Shown here: positions 18,184 to 26,421 of the stretch, piece by piece
How positions within the stretch are numbered: the first letter of the stretch is position 1
Layout of the letters: every line of letters begins with the position of its first letter
Assembly: GCF_002263515.1 (NCBI RefSeq)
Contig: NZ_CP022752.1
Span: forward strand, 2,356,001-2,420,000
Source of the DNA: Actinopolyspora erythraea
Lineage (GTDB): Bacteria; Actinomycetota; Actinomycetes; Mycobacteriales; Pseudonocardiaceae
Direction of reading: 5' to 3'
DNA length: 64,000 nucleotides
Notes under the pieces: model-generated
The model's database searches: none
Told to the model about the DNA's origin: nothing
What the model saw: only the letters and a program-made list of their open reading frames with translations
Program-made: the position numbers and the translations under genes

Positions 18184-18591
18184 TGCCGTCCGGCCAGCGG
18201 CAAGAACGTGCCCGCTCCGAGTGGAGGCGCTCATCGAGATCAGCGCGGCGGGAACCGTCGTAGCCGGAACCGCTGGTGGCTGGTTCGAGTGGGAACAACG
18301 AGCACCACTCGTGGTGCTGTGTTGACCGGTCTTCCCGCCACCATCGCCTCGTCCTGTGACATTCCCACCGCACTCACGGGAGCATCGCCGAGGAGGACCT
18401 CCCTGATCGGCTGCGGATCAAGGGAAAAACCCTTTGGCCAATTTCGTCACGGTGACGACAGCAAGAGGGTTAGAGCAGCACCACTGTTTCGGCGTGACAG
18501 CCTCGGGAAAGGCTCCGGAAAGGAATAACCGGGATGGCTCGCACGCTCCGGGCGGGCCAAGACGCTCGCTGTTCGTGCCGGGCTGTCGGTG
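18184..18591. other. Intergenic stretch between convergent genes
   Basis: About 400 bases between the converging PaiB-like and dienelactone-hydrolase genes. Apart from the hairpin at 18301-18318 and a short GTCACGGTGAC dyad near 18449, nothing recognisable is present. Confidence 0.4.
18301..18318. terminator. Short perfect hairpin between convergent genes
   Basis: AGCACCAC and GTGGTGCT form an 8-bp stem around two bases. It lies downstream of both convergent transcripts and may be a terminator, though it has no T-run and an unusually tight loop. Confidence 0.35.
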
Positions 18592-19359
18592 TTACGAGCT
18601 CGACTGGAGGGCACGGCCGAACAGGTCCAGCAGCGCCGACCAGTGCCGTTCGGTGGCCTGCTCGTCGTAGGCGGCGGTGTCGGCCTGGGTGTAGCCGTGC
18701 CCGGCACCCGGATACACCTCGCTGCGGAAGGACACCCCCGCCTCGGCCAACGCCCGATCGAGTCGTTCGATCTGCTCGGGTGGCAGCGCGTGGTCCTGGT
18801 CGGCGTGACCGAAGTAGAGCTCCGCGGTGATGGAGCCGGCCAGCCGATGCGGACTGTCGGCCTCCTCGGTGGCCAGACCGCCACCGTGGAACCCGGCCAT
18901 GGCCGCCACCTGGTTCGGATACGTCCCGGCCGTGCGCAACGCCAGGACCGCTCCCATGCAGTAGCCGGTGACACCGACCGCTCCCCCGTCGGCCTCCGGC
19001 CGCTGGCGCACCCAGTCCAGGTAGGCACCGGCGTCCCGCATCGCCAGCTCGGGCGTGAGCGCCTGCATCATGGGGCCGATCTCGTCGAAGATCTCGGGAC
19101 GCCTGCCCGGATCGATGAACTCGGGCAGCTCGACCACCGGTACCCGGCCGTGACGGTAGAAGACGTTGGGCACCAGCACGGTGTAGCCGGCCGCGGCGAG
19201 CCGGTCGGCCATCGCGGTCAGGTGTGGCCGTATCCCGAAGGCGTCCATGTAGAACAGCACGACGGGATGGGCGGCATCATCGTCCGGACGCGTGAGGTAA
19301 GCGTCGGCCACGCCGTCCGGCGTGGGAATGTCGACCGTTGTTCCCTGCACGGCAGTCAT
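18592..19359 (-). CDS. Dienelactone hydrolase-family protein
   Basis: A 255-residue alpha/beta hydrolase with the Cys-Asp-His triad of dienelactone hydrolases: GYCMGAVLALR near residue 138, GHADQDHALP and GAGHGYT. The DAFGIRPHLTAMADRLAAAGY segment is typical. It may open lactone rings in aromatic catabolism, but many such proteins are generic esterases and no catabolic genes adjoin. The start ATG at 19359 opens directly on the conserved domain and has AGGGCT upstream. Confidence 0.9.
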   Translation of the reverse strand: MTAVQGTTVDIPTPDGVADAYLTRPDDDAAHPVVLFYMDAFGIRPHLTAMADRLAAAGYTVLVPNVFYRHGRVPVVELPEFIDPGRRPEIFDEIGPMMQALTPELAMRDAGAYLDWVRQRPEADGGAVGVTGYCMGAVLALRTAGTYPNQVAAMAGFHGGGLATEEADSPHRLAGSITAELYFGHADQDHALPPEQIERLDRALAEAGVSFRSEVYPGAGHGYTQADTAAYDEQATERHWSALLDLFGRALQSSS

Positions 19360-19528
19360 CAGCCCTGTCCTTTCGTCCGAAGCAGTGGTCGCGACGGTGC
19401 GGTGGGCTCGACCCGAACAGCCGCTCCGAACCGGTTCTCGCACCGTCACGGCCGTTTAGCCTATCCAGGCCCCGAGCACCGCGCCGTGCCGGTGTGAGCA
19501 CACCGCTGCCCCGGCGAGCCCGGTCGGG

Positions 19529-20431
19529 TCAGCCGCGTCGCAGCTGATCGCGCAGTGTGCGCGCCACCCAGGCCATGACCGCGTCGGCTTCGGGCTGGTT
19601 GGCCGCGGCCACGTGCGATTCGGTCAGCGCCGCGACCGCGAAGGTCCGACCGTCGGCGTGTTCGACCACGCCGACCTCGTGCCGCAGGTTCAGCAGCGTC
19701 CCGGTCTTCGACGACCATGCCGAGGCGTCGGAGACGAACTCCGGGGCCAGGCGTTGTCGGAGCAGGTTGCCGGCCATGAGTTCGCGCACCCGCGTGCCGA
19801 TGCTTGGGGGGATGGGGGAAGGTGTCCACAGTGCCTGCAACAGGTCGACGAAGGCCCTGGCCGATCCCGCGTTGGCGCGAGTGACGTCGAGCTGTGACAG
19901 CGGGTGGCCGTGCCCGGTGGTGCCCGCGGTGATGGCCAGCGAGTGTGCGAGCGACACCTCGGTGGGATCGAGGCGTTCCGCTGGGGTGTCGGTGAGGTCG
20001 CGCATCCTGTGGCGTGCCGTGATGCCGTGCAGGTCCCACTGCCGCATCAACCGAGTGACCTCGTCGGGAGAGGTCAGGTCGAACAGGGCGTCGGCGGCCG
20101 TGCCGTCGCTGATCGCGGTGCTCAGGTACAGCAGGTCGTCGAGCGCCACGCGGGCGGGGTGGCGGAACCGGCTCAGTCCTGTCGGTCCCGGCGTGGTGAT
20201 GCGCCCGGGCCGCACCTCCACCTCGGTGGAGCCGTCGAGCTCGCCACGACGGATGCGTTCGAGCGTGACGGCGGCCAGCGGGACCTTGACCAGCGAGGCG
20301 ATCGGGTAACGCACGTCCGCATCGATGCCGAGTTCGTGGCCGGAGTGCAGGTCGCGCACGAGGAACGAGCCTCGCAGCCCTCCGTTGTCGAGTTCTGTTC
20401 GCAGCCCTCTGATCAGTGATTCGAGGCTCAC
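19529..20431 (-). CDS. blaB: BlaB-like class A serine hydrolase (beta-lactamase regulator-type)
   Basis: A 300-residue penicillin-interacting fold with the triads SLVK (SxxK, near residue 46), SDG (near 108) and KTG (near 243). It lacks a signal peptide, so it should be cytoplasmic, unlike secreted beta-lactamases. It overlaps the upstream LysR gene by four bases (ATGA) and is divergent from a lipoprotein beta-lactamase. This arrangement matches blaA-blaB/blaL of Streptomyces cacaoi, where BlaB is required with BlaA for lactamase induction. I assign the role by synteny and triads; direct hydrolysis cannot be excluded. Confidence 0.82.
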   Translation of the reverse strand: MSLESLIRGLRTELDNGGLRGSFLVRDLHSGHELGIDADVRYPIASLVKVPLAAVTLERIRRGELDGSTEVEVRPGRITTPGPTGLSRFRHPARVALDDLLYLSTAISDGTAADALFDLTSPDEVTRLMRQWDLHGITARHRMRDLTDTPAERLDPTEVSLAHSLAITAGTTGHGHPLSQLDVTRANAGSARAFVDLLQALWTPSPIPPSIGTRVRELMAGNLLRQRLAPEFVSDASAWSSKTGTLLNLRHEVGVVEHADGRTFAVAALTESHVAAANQPEADAVMAWVARTLRDQLRRG

Positions 20432-21324
20432 CGCGCCTCCTGGCCGGCCACTGCCGCCCCGAGGGATCGCGCGACGGCGTGCCGGAGCCGGTCGCGGATG
20501 CGCGTGGCGTCCTCGGCGACGACGGCCTCGATGTCGAACCCGCGCTCGATCCGCAGCTCACCGATCCCGCGCCACGTCATGCCGAGTTCGTGGGCCTGCG
20601 CGGCCGAGCACACCAGCAGGTCCGCCGAGCCGAGCACCTCGGCCGTCGCTGCGGTCAGGGACTCGGCGACGGTGACCTGGGCGGGGAGCAGCCCGACGGA
20701 GTCACGGATCCGCATGAGGCGGTCCCGGACGTGCGGCACGTCGTCCTCCGGCTGGAGCCAGATCCGACGTCGTGGCAGTCGACCGGATCGCCCCACGCGC
20801 AGGCTTTCCAGGTAGACGGCCCCGGGCTGCATCGCCGCGATCCCGGCCACTCCCAGCGGTGCGGTCCAGACACCGTTGTCAGCGGGTACCGCCGTCACGG
20901 CCGCCCGAACCTCGTGCGTGCGCACCAGCTCGGAGCGCTCGCCGGGCGGAGCCGGGCGGAACTCGAGAAACAGCTCGTGAGCACGGGCTTCGGAGTCGAG
21001 TTCGGCCAGGCCACGAGTGGTGCAGGTCTCGGGGACGGCGATCCGCAGTGGGCGGAAGCGGGCGCGGTGCGCGTCCTGCTCCATCGCGTCCGCGAGCCGC
21101 ACCAGGCGTCGTGCCGAGGGGAGCATGTCCCTGCCGAACGGGGTCAGCACCGCCTTCCTGCTCGAACGGTCGAACAACAGCTCACCGAGGTGATGCTCCA
21201 GCGCCGAGACCCGGCGGCTGGCCACCGACTGGGGAATACCAGCGAGAGCGGCTCCCCGGGTGAAGCTGCCCGCCTCGCCAACGGCCACGAAGGCCTTGCA
21301 ACCGCCAACCAGGTCCACACCCAC
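20428..21324 (-). CDS. blaA: LysR-family beta-lactamase regulator, BlaA-like
   Basis: A 298-residue LysR-type protein: helix-turn-helix in FVAVGEAGSFTRGAALAGIPQSVASRRVSALEHHLG and an effector domain with LRIAVPETCTTRGLAEL. Its stop overlaps the BlaB-like start (ATGA), so the two are translationally coupled. It is transcribed divergently from the class A beta-lactamase gene, which it probably activates. GTG 21324 or the next GTG (VDLVGG) could be the start. Confidence 0.87.
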   Translation of the reverse strand: MGVDLVGGCKAFVAVGEAGSFTRGAALAGIPQSVASRRVSALEHHLGELLFDRSSRKAVLTPFGRDMLPSARRLVRLADAMEQDAHRARFRPLRIAVPETCTTRGLAELDSEARAHELFLEFRPAPPGERSELVRTHEVRAAVTAVPADNGVWTAPLGVAGIAAMQPGAVYLESLRVGRSGRLPRRRIWLQPEDDVPHVRDRLMRIRDSVGLLPAQVTVAESLTAATAEVLGSADLLVCSAAQAHELGMTWRGIGELRIERGFDIEAVVAEDATRIRDRLRHAVARSLGAAVAGQEAR

Positions 21325-21426
21325 AGCTTATACGTATTCGGCATCGGATCATCCGTTCGTGGCTTGGACGGGATGAGTCGAGGCCGATGAGACTGGCCGC
21401 GGTAGTCAACGACGAAAGGAACCACC
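21325..21426. promoter_or_regulatory. Divergent blaA/blaL promoter region
   Basis: The 102 bases between the LysR gene and the lactamase hold the palindrome ATACGTAT at 21330-21337 and an AAAGGA ribosome site before the lactamase TTG. A LysR-type binding site is expected here; none is assignable with certainty. Confidence 0.4.
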
Positions 21427-22338
21427 TTGTTCGTAGGGCGTACCCGCGGAGGCCTGCTGGCCTCGCTGGCTTTGCTCACACTTGTCGGCTGCTCCGGTGT
21501 CGGAGCCGAACAGTCAGCTCCCCCGCGGAGCTCGACGGGGACGCCTTCCGCCGCGTCGGTGCCCCATGCGGACTTCCGGAGGCTCGAACGCGAATTCGAC
21601 GCCCGCCTCGGTGTCTACGCTGTCGACACGGCGACAGGGCGCGAACTGTCCTACCGCGCCGACGAACGATTCGCCTACGCCTCCACGCACAAGGCGCTGA
21701 CGGCGGGAGCGGTGTTGCGGCGAACCTCGATCGAAGGGCTGGACAAGCCGATCACCTACGACCAGGCCGACCTGGTGACCTACTCGCCGATCACGAAAAA
21801 GCACGTCGACAGTGGTATGAGCCTGCGCTCCGTGCTCGACGCCGCCGTGCGTTACAGCGACAACACCGCCGCGAACCTCATGTTCGACGAGGTCGGCGGT
21901 CCCGACGGGCTCAGCGCGGCGCTGCGCGAGATCGGTGACACCACCACCCACGTCGATCGGATCGAGCCCGAACTCAACGCGACCGAGCCCGGTGACATCC
22001 GCGACACCAGCACCCCGAGGGCGCTGGCCACCAGCCTGCGCGCTTTCAGCGTCGGTAACGCGTTGCCGAAGGACGAACGCGCCCTGCTCAACAGGATGCT
22101 GCGCAACGTCACCACCGGTGACGAGCTCATCCGTGCCGGAGCCCCGGACGGCTGGCGGGTCGGGGACAAAAGCGGCGCCGCCGAGTACGGCACCCGCAAC
22201 GACATCGCCGTGCTGTGGCCCCCGGAGGGGGCGCCCGTCGTGCTCGCGGTGCTGTCCGACCGTGCGAGCCAGGACGCCGAGTACGACAACGCGCTCGTCG
22301 CTCGAGCTGCGAAGACAGCGCTGCGCGAGTTCCGGTGA
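21427..22338 (+). CDS. blaL: Class A beta-lactamase, lipoprotein
   Basis: A 303-residue secreted enzyme hydrolysing beta-lactams. It has a lipoprotein signal ending LTLVGC (Cys 22), the active serine in STHK, SDN (YSDNTAAN), the class A general-base glutamate in EPELN, and KSG (GDKSGAAEYGTRND). All catalytic motifs are intact. The start is TTG with AAAGGA seven bases upstream. It is divergent from the LysR/BlaB-like pair, its probable activators. Confidence 0.95.
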   Translation: MFVGRTRGGLLASLALLTLVGCSGVGAEQSAPPRSSTGTPSAASVPHADFRRLEREFDARLGVYAVDTATGRELSYRADERFAYASTHKALTAGAVLRRTSIEGLDKPITYDQADLVTYSPITKKHVDSGMSLRSVLDAAVRYSDNTAANLMFDEVGGPDGLSAALREIGDTTTHVDRIEPELNATEPGDIRDTSTPRALATSLRAFSVGNALPKDERALLNRMLRNVTTGDELIRAGAPDGWRVGDKSGAAEYGTRNDIAVLWPPEGAPVVLAVLSDRASQDAEYDNALVARAAKTALREFR

Positions 22339-22620
22339 TTTCGGCACCGGGCCCGACGGCAGTGTCGCTGCGGCAGGGCCGCCGCGGCAGGGCCGCTGCC
22401 CCCGGCCTGGCCGTGCTGTTGCGGGAGGTTGCTGGCCGGGCAGCGTCCCCGCGTGCCGCGGGGCTCGAAGGTGATGTCGTCGCGGGTGCTGACCAGTGCG
22501 GCTCGGAGGGATGGCCGGGAAGCACCGCGAGGCGGGGTGTTCGCACCATTCCGGCAGCACCAGGTGATCCGGACGATTCGGACTCGACTTCAGTTCACTG
22601 TTGGCTGTACTGTTGAGTGC

Positions 22621-22983
22621 ATGGTGACAACTGAGACACGCGAGGCGGTGCTGGCCCGGTTGGGACGGGCACTGGCCGACCCGACACGGTGTCGGATCCT
22701 GGTACGTCTGTTGGACGGGGCGCACTATCCCGGGCGGTTGGCCGAACAGCTGGGACTGTCGCGGTCGAACGTGTCGAACCATCTGTCGTGCCTGCGGGGG
22801 TGTGGCCTGGTGATCGCCACCTATCAGGGCAGGCAGGTGCAGTACACGCTCGCCGATGAGCACTTGGCCCAGGCGCTGCGGGAGTTGGTGCAGGTGGTGC
22901 TGGCCGTGGAACCTACCGAGGCCTGCGCCGAGGAGGACACGCCGACCGAGGCGACGGCGAACCGGGAGGTGGCGGCCTCATGA
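22621..22983 (+). CDS. cmtR: CmtR-type ArsR/SmtB metal-sensing repressor
   Basis: A 120-residue winged-helix repressor nearly collinear with Mycobacterium tuberculosis CmtR: ALADPTRCRIL, then SRSNVSNHLSCLRGCGLV. Cysteines fall at residues 57, 61 and 102, the numbering of the Cd/Pb ligands of CmtR. It should release DNA on binding Cd(II) or Pb(II). ATG 22621 fits the family start, although the frame is open upstream. The last codon overlaps the start of the CDF gene by four bases (ATGA), so sensor and exporter are coupled. ACTGTTG occurs twice, 12 bases apart, just upstream (22597 and 22609) and may belong to the operator. Confidence 0.93.
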   Translation: MVTTETREAVLARLGRALADPTRCRILVRLLDGAHYPGRLAEQLGLSRSNVSNHLSCLRGCGLVIATYQGRQVQYTLADEHLAQALRELVQVVLAVEPTEACAEEDTPTEATANREVAAS

Positions 22984-23771
22984 CGGATGCTTCCCGGCAA
23001 CACGCCCCGCAGGGCGGGACCACCGGCGAGGCCGGGTGTTCCGACGGATGCTGCGCACCCCCATCGGAGGCGGCAGCGGCCGAGGCCGCCAGCGCCGCCC
23101 CGGGCTCGCGTCGGCAGGCGGTGCTGTCCCGGCGGATCCGGCTGCTGGTGGCGGCCACGATCAGCTACAACGTGATCGAGGCGATCGTGGCCATCACGGC
23201 GGGGGCGCTGGCCTCCTCGACCGCGTTGATCGGGTTCGGGTTGGACTCGGTCGTCGAAGTGGCCTCGGCGGCGGCGGTGGCCTGGCAGTTCTCCGCGCGC
23301 GAGGTCACGGCGCGGCAGGCCCGTGAGCGCACCGCGTTGCGCGTCATCGCGGTGTCGTTCTTCCTGCTGGCCGGCTACGTCACCGTCGAGGCGATCCGCT
23401 CGCTGGTCGGCGGTGCCGGTGCGGAGCCCTCCACCGTCGGGATCGTGTTGGCGGCCCTGTCGTTGGTGATCATGCCCGGACTCTCGTTGGCGCAGCGCCA
23501 CGCGGGACGGCGGCTGGGTTCGGCCAGCGCGGTGGCCGACTCCAAGCAGACCCTGCTGTGCACCTACCTGTCCGCGGTGCTGCTGCTCGGTCTGGTGCTC
23601 AACGCCGCCCTCGGCTGGTCCTGGGCCGACCCGGTCGTGGCCTTGGTCATCGCCGCGGTCGCGGTCAAGGAAGGACTGGAAGCCTGGCGGGGTGACGGTT
23701 GCTGCGCGCCCACCGGCCTGGCACTGACCGGGTCTCGAAGCGACGCGGGAACCTGCTGCGCTTCGGAGTGA
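22980..23771 (+). CDS. Cation efflux (CDF-type) transporter with Cys-rich tails
   Basis: A 263-residue membrane protein with about six helices and the CDF intramembrane acidic motifs in variant form (FGLDSVVEVAS, SAVADSKQTLLCTYLS, ADPVVALVIAAVAVKEG). It lacks the large C-terminal cytosolic domain. Instead it has short Cys-rich tails: CSDGCC near residue 20 and GDGCCAP plus TCCASE at the end, suited to soft-metal binding. Coupled to the CmtR-type repressor, so Cd/Pb efflux is the likely job; M. tuberculosis CmtR instead pairs with a P-type ATPase. Confidence 0.88.
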   Translation: MTDASRQHAPQGGTTGEAGCSDGCCAPPSEAAAAEAASAAPGSRRQAVLSRRIRLLVAATISYNVIEAIVAITAGALASSTALIGFGLDSVVEVASAAAVAWQFSAREVTARQARERTALRVIAVSFFLLAGYVTVEAIRSLVGGAGAEPSTVGIVLAALSLVIMPGLSLAQRHAGRRLGSASAVADSKQTLLCTYLSAVLLLGLVLNAALGWSWADPVVALVIAAVAVKEGLEAWRGDGCCAPTGLALTGSRSDAGTCCASE

Positions 23772-23811
23772 GAGGCGCGGTGACGCCGCCGGGCCGCGGA
23801 GGAGACGTCCG

Positions 23812-23848
23812 AACCGTCCGAACAGATCACCGAACTGTTCGGACGGTT
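23812..23848 (+). terminator. Intrinsic terminator of the cmtR-CDF operon
   Basis: A perfect 14-bp stem (23812-23825 with 23835-23848), a nine-base loop, and a following TTTTCTC run, 40 bases after the CDF stop. Confidence 0.9.
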
Positions 23849-24596
23849 TTCTCATCGGGCCTTACGTTTTCCAGCCCCGCGGAGACGTCGACTCGGGCCT
23901 CAGTGAGCGCCGTGAACCCCTTCTCTCGCGCCGTCGTGGTCCGAAACGTCAAAAACGCCGTTGTCGCCGCGGCAGCCAGTCGGTCGTGGTACCCGTGAGG
24001 ATGACCCCCGGCGTCGTCGGCCGGCCCGGCACGCGGAACCGGGGTGACAGCGCTCGCGGCGGCCGGTTCGGCCTCACGGATGCGCTCCCGGAGCCAGCCC
24101 GCTCGCGGCCTTCCTTCGTGCACATCACTCCTACCGGGCCCGTTTCTCCTGTAGTTCCCGTGAGCCGCAAAGTAGCACTCGACCGTCCACGCTGGTCAGC
24201 CGTGTGTAGAGCTGGAGAAACCGCGGGTAGTCCGGAGCTGTCTACGGAACGGCTCGACTCGGTCTTCACGATTACCAGTAGCAACTCGCCAACCCCTTGG
24301 CACGGCAACGCGCTCAGAGTCTTGGTCGCTGCTGCCGGAGACTGTGTCACCCTCCCCTGGCGTAGGTCATCTGGGTTGTGTTGCACCGATTCCCGTGGAC
24401 GCTCACGCACCGGGCGAGATTGTCGAGGTCAGCCCTATCGTCCGTCGCCAGCGCGATCTGGGTGGCGGCGTTCTCGTGGATGCGGGCAGCGCGCCGGGGC
24501 CGGAGCTCGGCATGATCCAGGACTACTGCTGAGCCAGCGGCCAGGCTGGGAGGGTCTGCGCCGAGTTGCCTCCCTCTCGGCAGTCAACGCCTTGAC
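23849..24596. other. Degraded region without an intact gene
   Basis: About 750 bases flanking the transposon. Open frames on both strands (for example minus 24435-24779, which would contain VKNLAANQRLIDHVKALTAERE) show short protein-like stretches but no full domain. I read it as decayed mobile-element DNA; no gene can be supported. Confidence 0.4.
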
Positions 24597-24733
24597 GTGG
24601 TCGATGAGGCGCTGGTTCGCGGCGAGGTTTTTCACCTCGAAGCGCGGGCTCCGAGGACTAATGTCGCCGTCGCTGAAGGTGGAGGGCGTATCGACGGTGC
24701 CGGTGAGGACGTCGTGCTGGACATCCTCTACTG
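24597..24733 (+). pseudogene. Left fragment of a tyrosine recombinase interrupted by a transposon
   Basis: Frame from GTG 24597 ends with GEDVVLDILYW at the transposon junction. If the transposon and one TACTG copy are removed, this frame continues without a break into GADTARLLLRLLKGRSSDPV at 28034 onward, a segment typical of actinobacterial integrases. The fragment itself is only weakly family-like; the assignment rests on the restored frame. Confidence 0.4.
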
Positions 24734-24770
24734 GGCGTCGTTCTCCGTTCGTTACGCCGGGCCGCAAGGT
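24734..24770 (+). repeat. Left terminal inverted repeat of the Tn3-family element
   Basis: 37 bases beginning GGCGTCGTTCTCCG and ending GGGCCGCAAGGT, reading inward. One mismatch to the right repeat (27992-28028). Directly preceded by TACTG. Confidence 0.88.
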
Positions 24771-24816
24771 AGTGATCATTCGATCGTGGTGTGGTGTGTG
24801 TCGCTAATGTCCGCGT

Positions 24817-25160
24817 GTGCGGCAGGAGTGGACGTCGGACGAGCTGGTCGACCTGTGGACGCTGGTCGGGGATGACTGGCGGTGGGTGGGAAACAAGACC
24901 GGTGTGCCCCGGCTGGGGTTCGCGGTGTTGTTGAAGTTCTTCGAGGCCGAGGCTCGGTTTCCGGAGCATTCGGAGGAAGTGCCGTCGGCGGCGGTGGAGT
25001 ATGTCGCCTCGCAGGTGCGGGTGGAGGAAGTCGCCCGCCGGTGGGGCACGCTGGACCTGCTGAATGTGCTCAAAGAGGCCGATTGCCTCACCGAGTTCAC
25101 CGGCGAGTTCACCTCGGTGGCCTCCCGCGAGATCATCGACCGGGCCACGCTGCGGCGCCG
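24817..25160 (+). pseudogene. Tn3-family transposase, internally deleted
   Basis: From GTG 24817 the frame reads QEWTSDELVDLWTL, GFAVLLKFFEAEARFPEHSEEVP and VEYVASQVRVEEVA, the N-terminal DUF4158 domain of Tn3 transposases. It then passes in frame to RWGTLDLLNVLKEADCL and FTSVASREIIDRATLRRR, which belongs several hundred residues further on in intact transposases. The DDE catalytic core in between and after is missing. So most of the gene has been removed by an in-frame internal deletion and the 3' end lost. Confidence 0.75.
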
Positions 25161-25718
25161 ATCTGCTGGTCCGCGTGGAGGAGATCGAGCTGGTCACCGA
25201 ACCGGTGATCTACTCGGGCGGGGTGCTCACCACCGAGCCCGAGTTGGGGCGGGAGTGGTGGCAGCACTTGGTCGAGGCGCGGTCTGCCTTGTCCACGGTG
25301 CCCACATCGCGGACGGCGACGCCACACACGCGGCCGATCACTCAGCAGCGTGTCCATCGCCACGATCCAGGCGGTGTGTCCCGAGGTGGAGACCACGGTT
25401 GACGAGTGGGCGGTCGCCCACGCGGATGTCAGCTGGGTCAATCTCACCGCACCGGCCTGCCGCATCCTGGATTGGGAGGATTGCGGGCCGGCCCCGCGCG
25501 GGTGGGACGCGGCTACGTTGTGGGTCAACTCCCTGGCGGTGCCCGCGCTGGCCGAGCGGATGCGGCGGGTCTTCGCCGCGACCGAGGATCGCCTGCCGGT
25601 CAGGCCCAAGTCCGCCCGCGTCCGGCGCCCCGACGATCCGATGACACCGGAAGAAGCCGACCTCCACCGACACCTGGAGGACCAGGTCCTCCGCCCCACA
25701 GAGCCGGAGGCCGAGTAG
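25161..25718 (+). pseudogene. Phosphotransferase-like pseudogene with frameshift
   Basis: One frame reads LLVRVEEIELVTEPVIYSGG and GREWWQHLVEARSALSTVPTSRT, then near 25345-25360 the coding sense moves to the frame starting IATIQAVCPEVETTVDEW and continues AHADVSWVNLTAP, ILDWEDCGPAPRGWDAATLWVNSLAVPALAE. HxD followed by DWED resembles the catalytic and metal motifs of aminoglycoside-phosphotransferase-like kinases. The N-terminal lobe is truncated at the junction with the transposase remnant. Passenger gene of the transposon, inactive. Confidence 0.6.
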
Positions 25719-25890
25719 CTGTCATAGGCAGGGGCTGTGTCCCGGACTCGCGGCGCAACCCTTAGCGCGGGTTTTCGTTTCGGTGTTCCTCAACCCCGGC
25801 AACGCGGCCATGAACTACCGGACACGTAAACGTCGGGTATCCGAGAAACGCTCATTGGAGGTTCACCCAGGCAGTCGCGCCACGAGATCG

Positions 25891-26082
25891 TTACGGGATG
25901 AGGCCGCCCATGGCTTGGACGATGTCCGCGATGACCTCGGTCACGGTGCGCAGGAGCCCGAAAATGTCATCGAGGCGAACGTCGGAGGCATCTTGAGCAT
26001 AGGCGACTGTCCCGCCGCCCACGCTCATCAGCACGACCAACACACACGTGGCAACAGCTTGCCGCAGTCGTTTAGTTAGCAT
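25891..26082 (-). CDS. Small secreted peptide, unknown function
   Basis: A 63-residue protein: a signal peptide (basic MLTKRLR, hydrophobic core VLVVLMSVGGG, probable AYA cleavage) leaving about 34 residues. The mature part (LDDIFGLLRTVTEVIADIVQAMGG) alternates hydrophobic and acidic residues like an amphipathic helix. Few basic residues and no cysteines. The ribosome site is weak. It lies inside the transposon on the same strand as, and downstream of, the other secreted-protein gene, separated from it by a hairpin. No family recognised. Confidence 0.5.
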   Translation of the reverse strand: MLTKRLRQAVATCVLVVLMSVGGGTVAYAQDASDVRLDDIFGLLRTVTEVIADIVQAMGGLIP

Positions 26083-26358
26083 AAGTGGGATTCTTGTGAT
26101 GACAGTGGGTGCATGTCGAGACCACGACCGCCATGACTACCTGATCGGGCGATGTGGATTCAGAGCCTGCACCAGAGCAGAACGCTGCTCAACTCAGGCG
26201 AAATCATTTCAGAAATACCGAATGCCGAACACAGCGGGATACTGGTGCAGAGGTCACCCTGAACGATCTGGTCCTGGTGGCAACCGACACTCGGGTGCCC
26301 AACGAGGAACCACCGAACTCACGGGATGTCGCACACTCAGCCCCCGAGACGACCGCTC
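26083..26358. other. Spacer upstream of the small secreted-peptide gene
   Basis: Relatively AT-rich intergenic DNA between the two secreted-protein genes of the transposon; presumably holds the promoter of the small peptide gene. No gene seen. Confidence 0.35.
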
Positions 26359-26392
26359 GGTAAGGGGGCCGGGCAATTCTGGCCCCCTTACC
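26359..26392. terminator. Strong hairpin downstream of the secreted-protein gene
   Basis: Perfect 12-bp stem GGTAAGGGGGCC / GGCCCCCTTACC (26359-26370 with 26381-26392) and a 10-base loop, 30 bases after the stop of the minus-strand gene at 26422. No T-run; a terminator is likely. Confidence 0.65.
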
Positions 26393-26421
26393 GTTCGGTA
26401 TCCGATCGGCTCCTGTCAGGC

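Noticed and set aside
24435..24779. A minus-strand protein of 114 residues
   Set aside because: It runs through the left terminal repeat of the transposon and has only one helical, protein-like patch; too weak to call.
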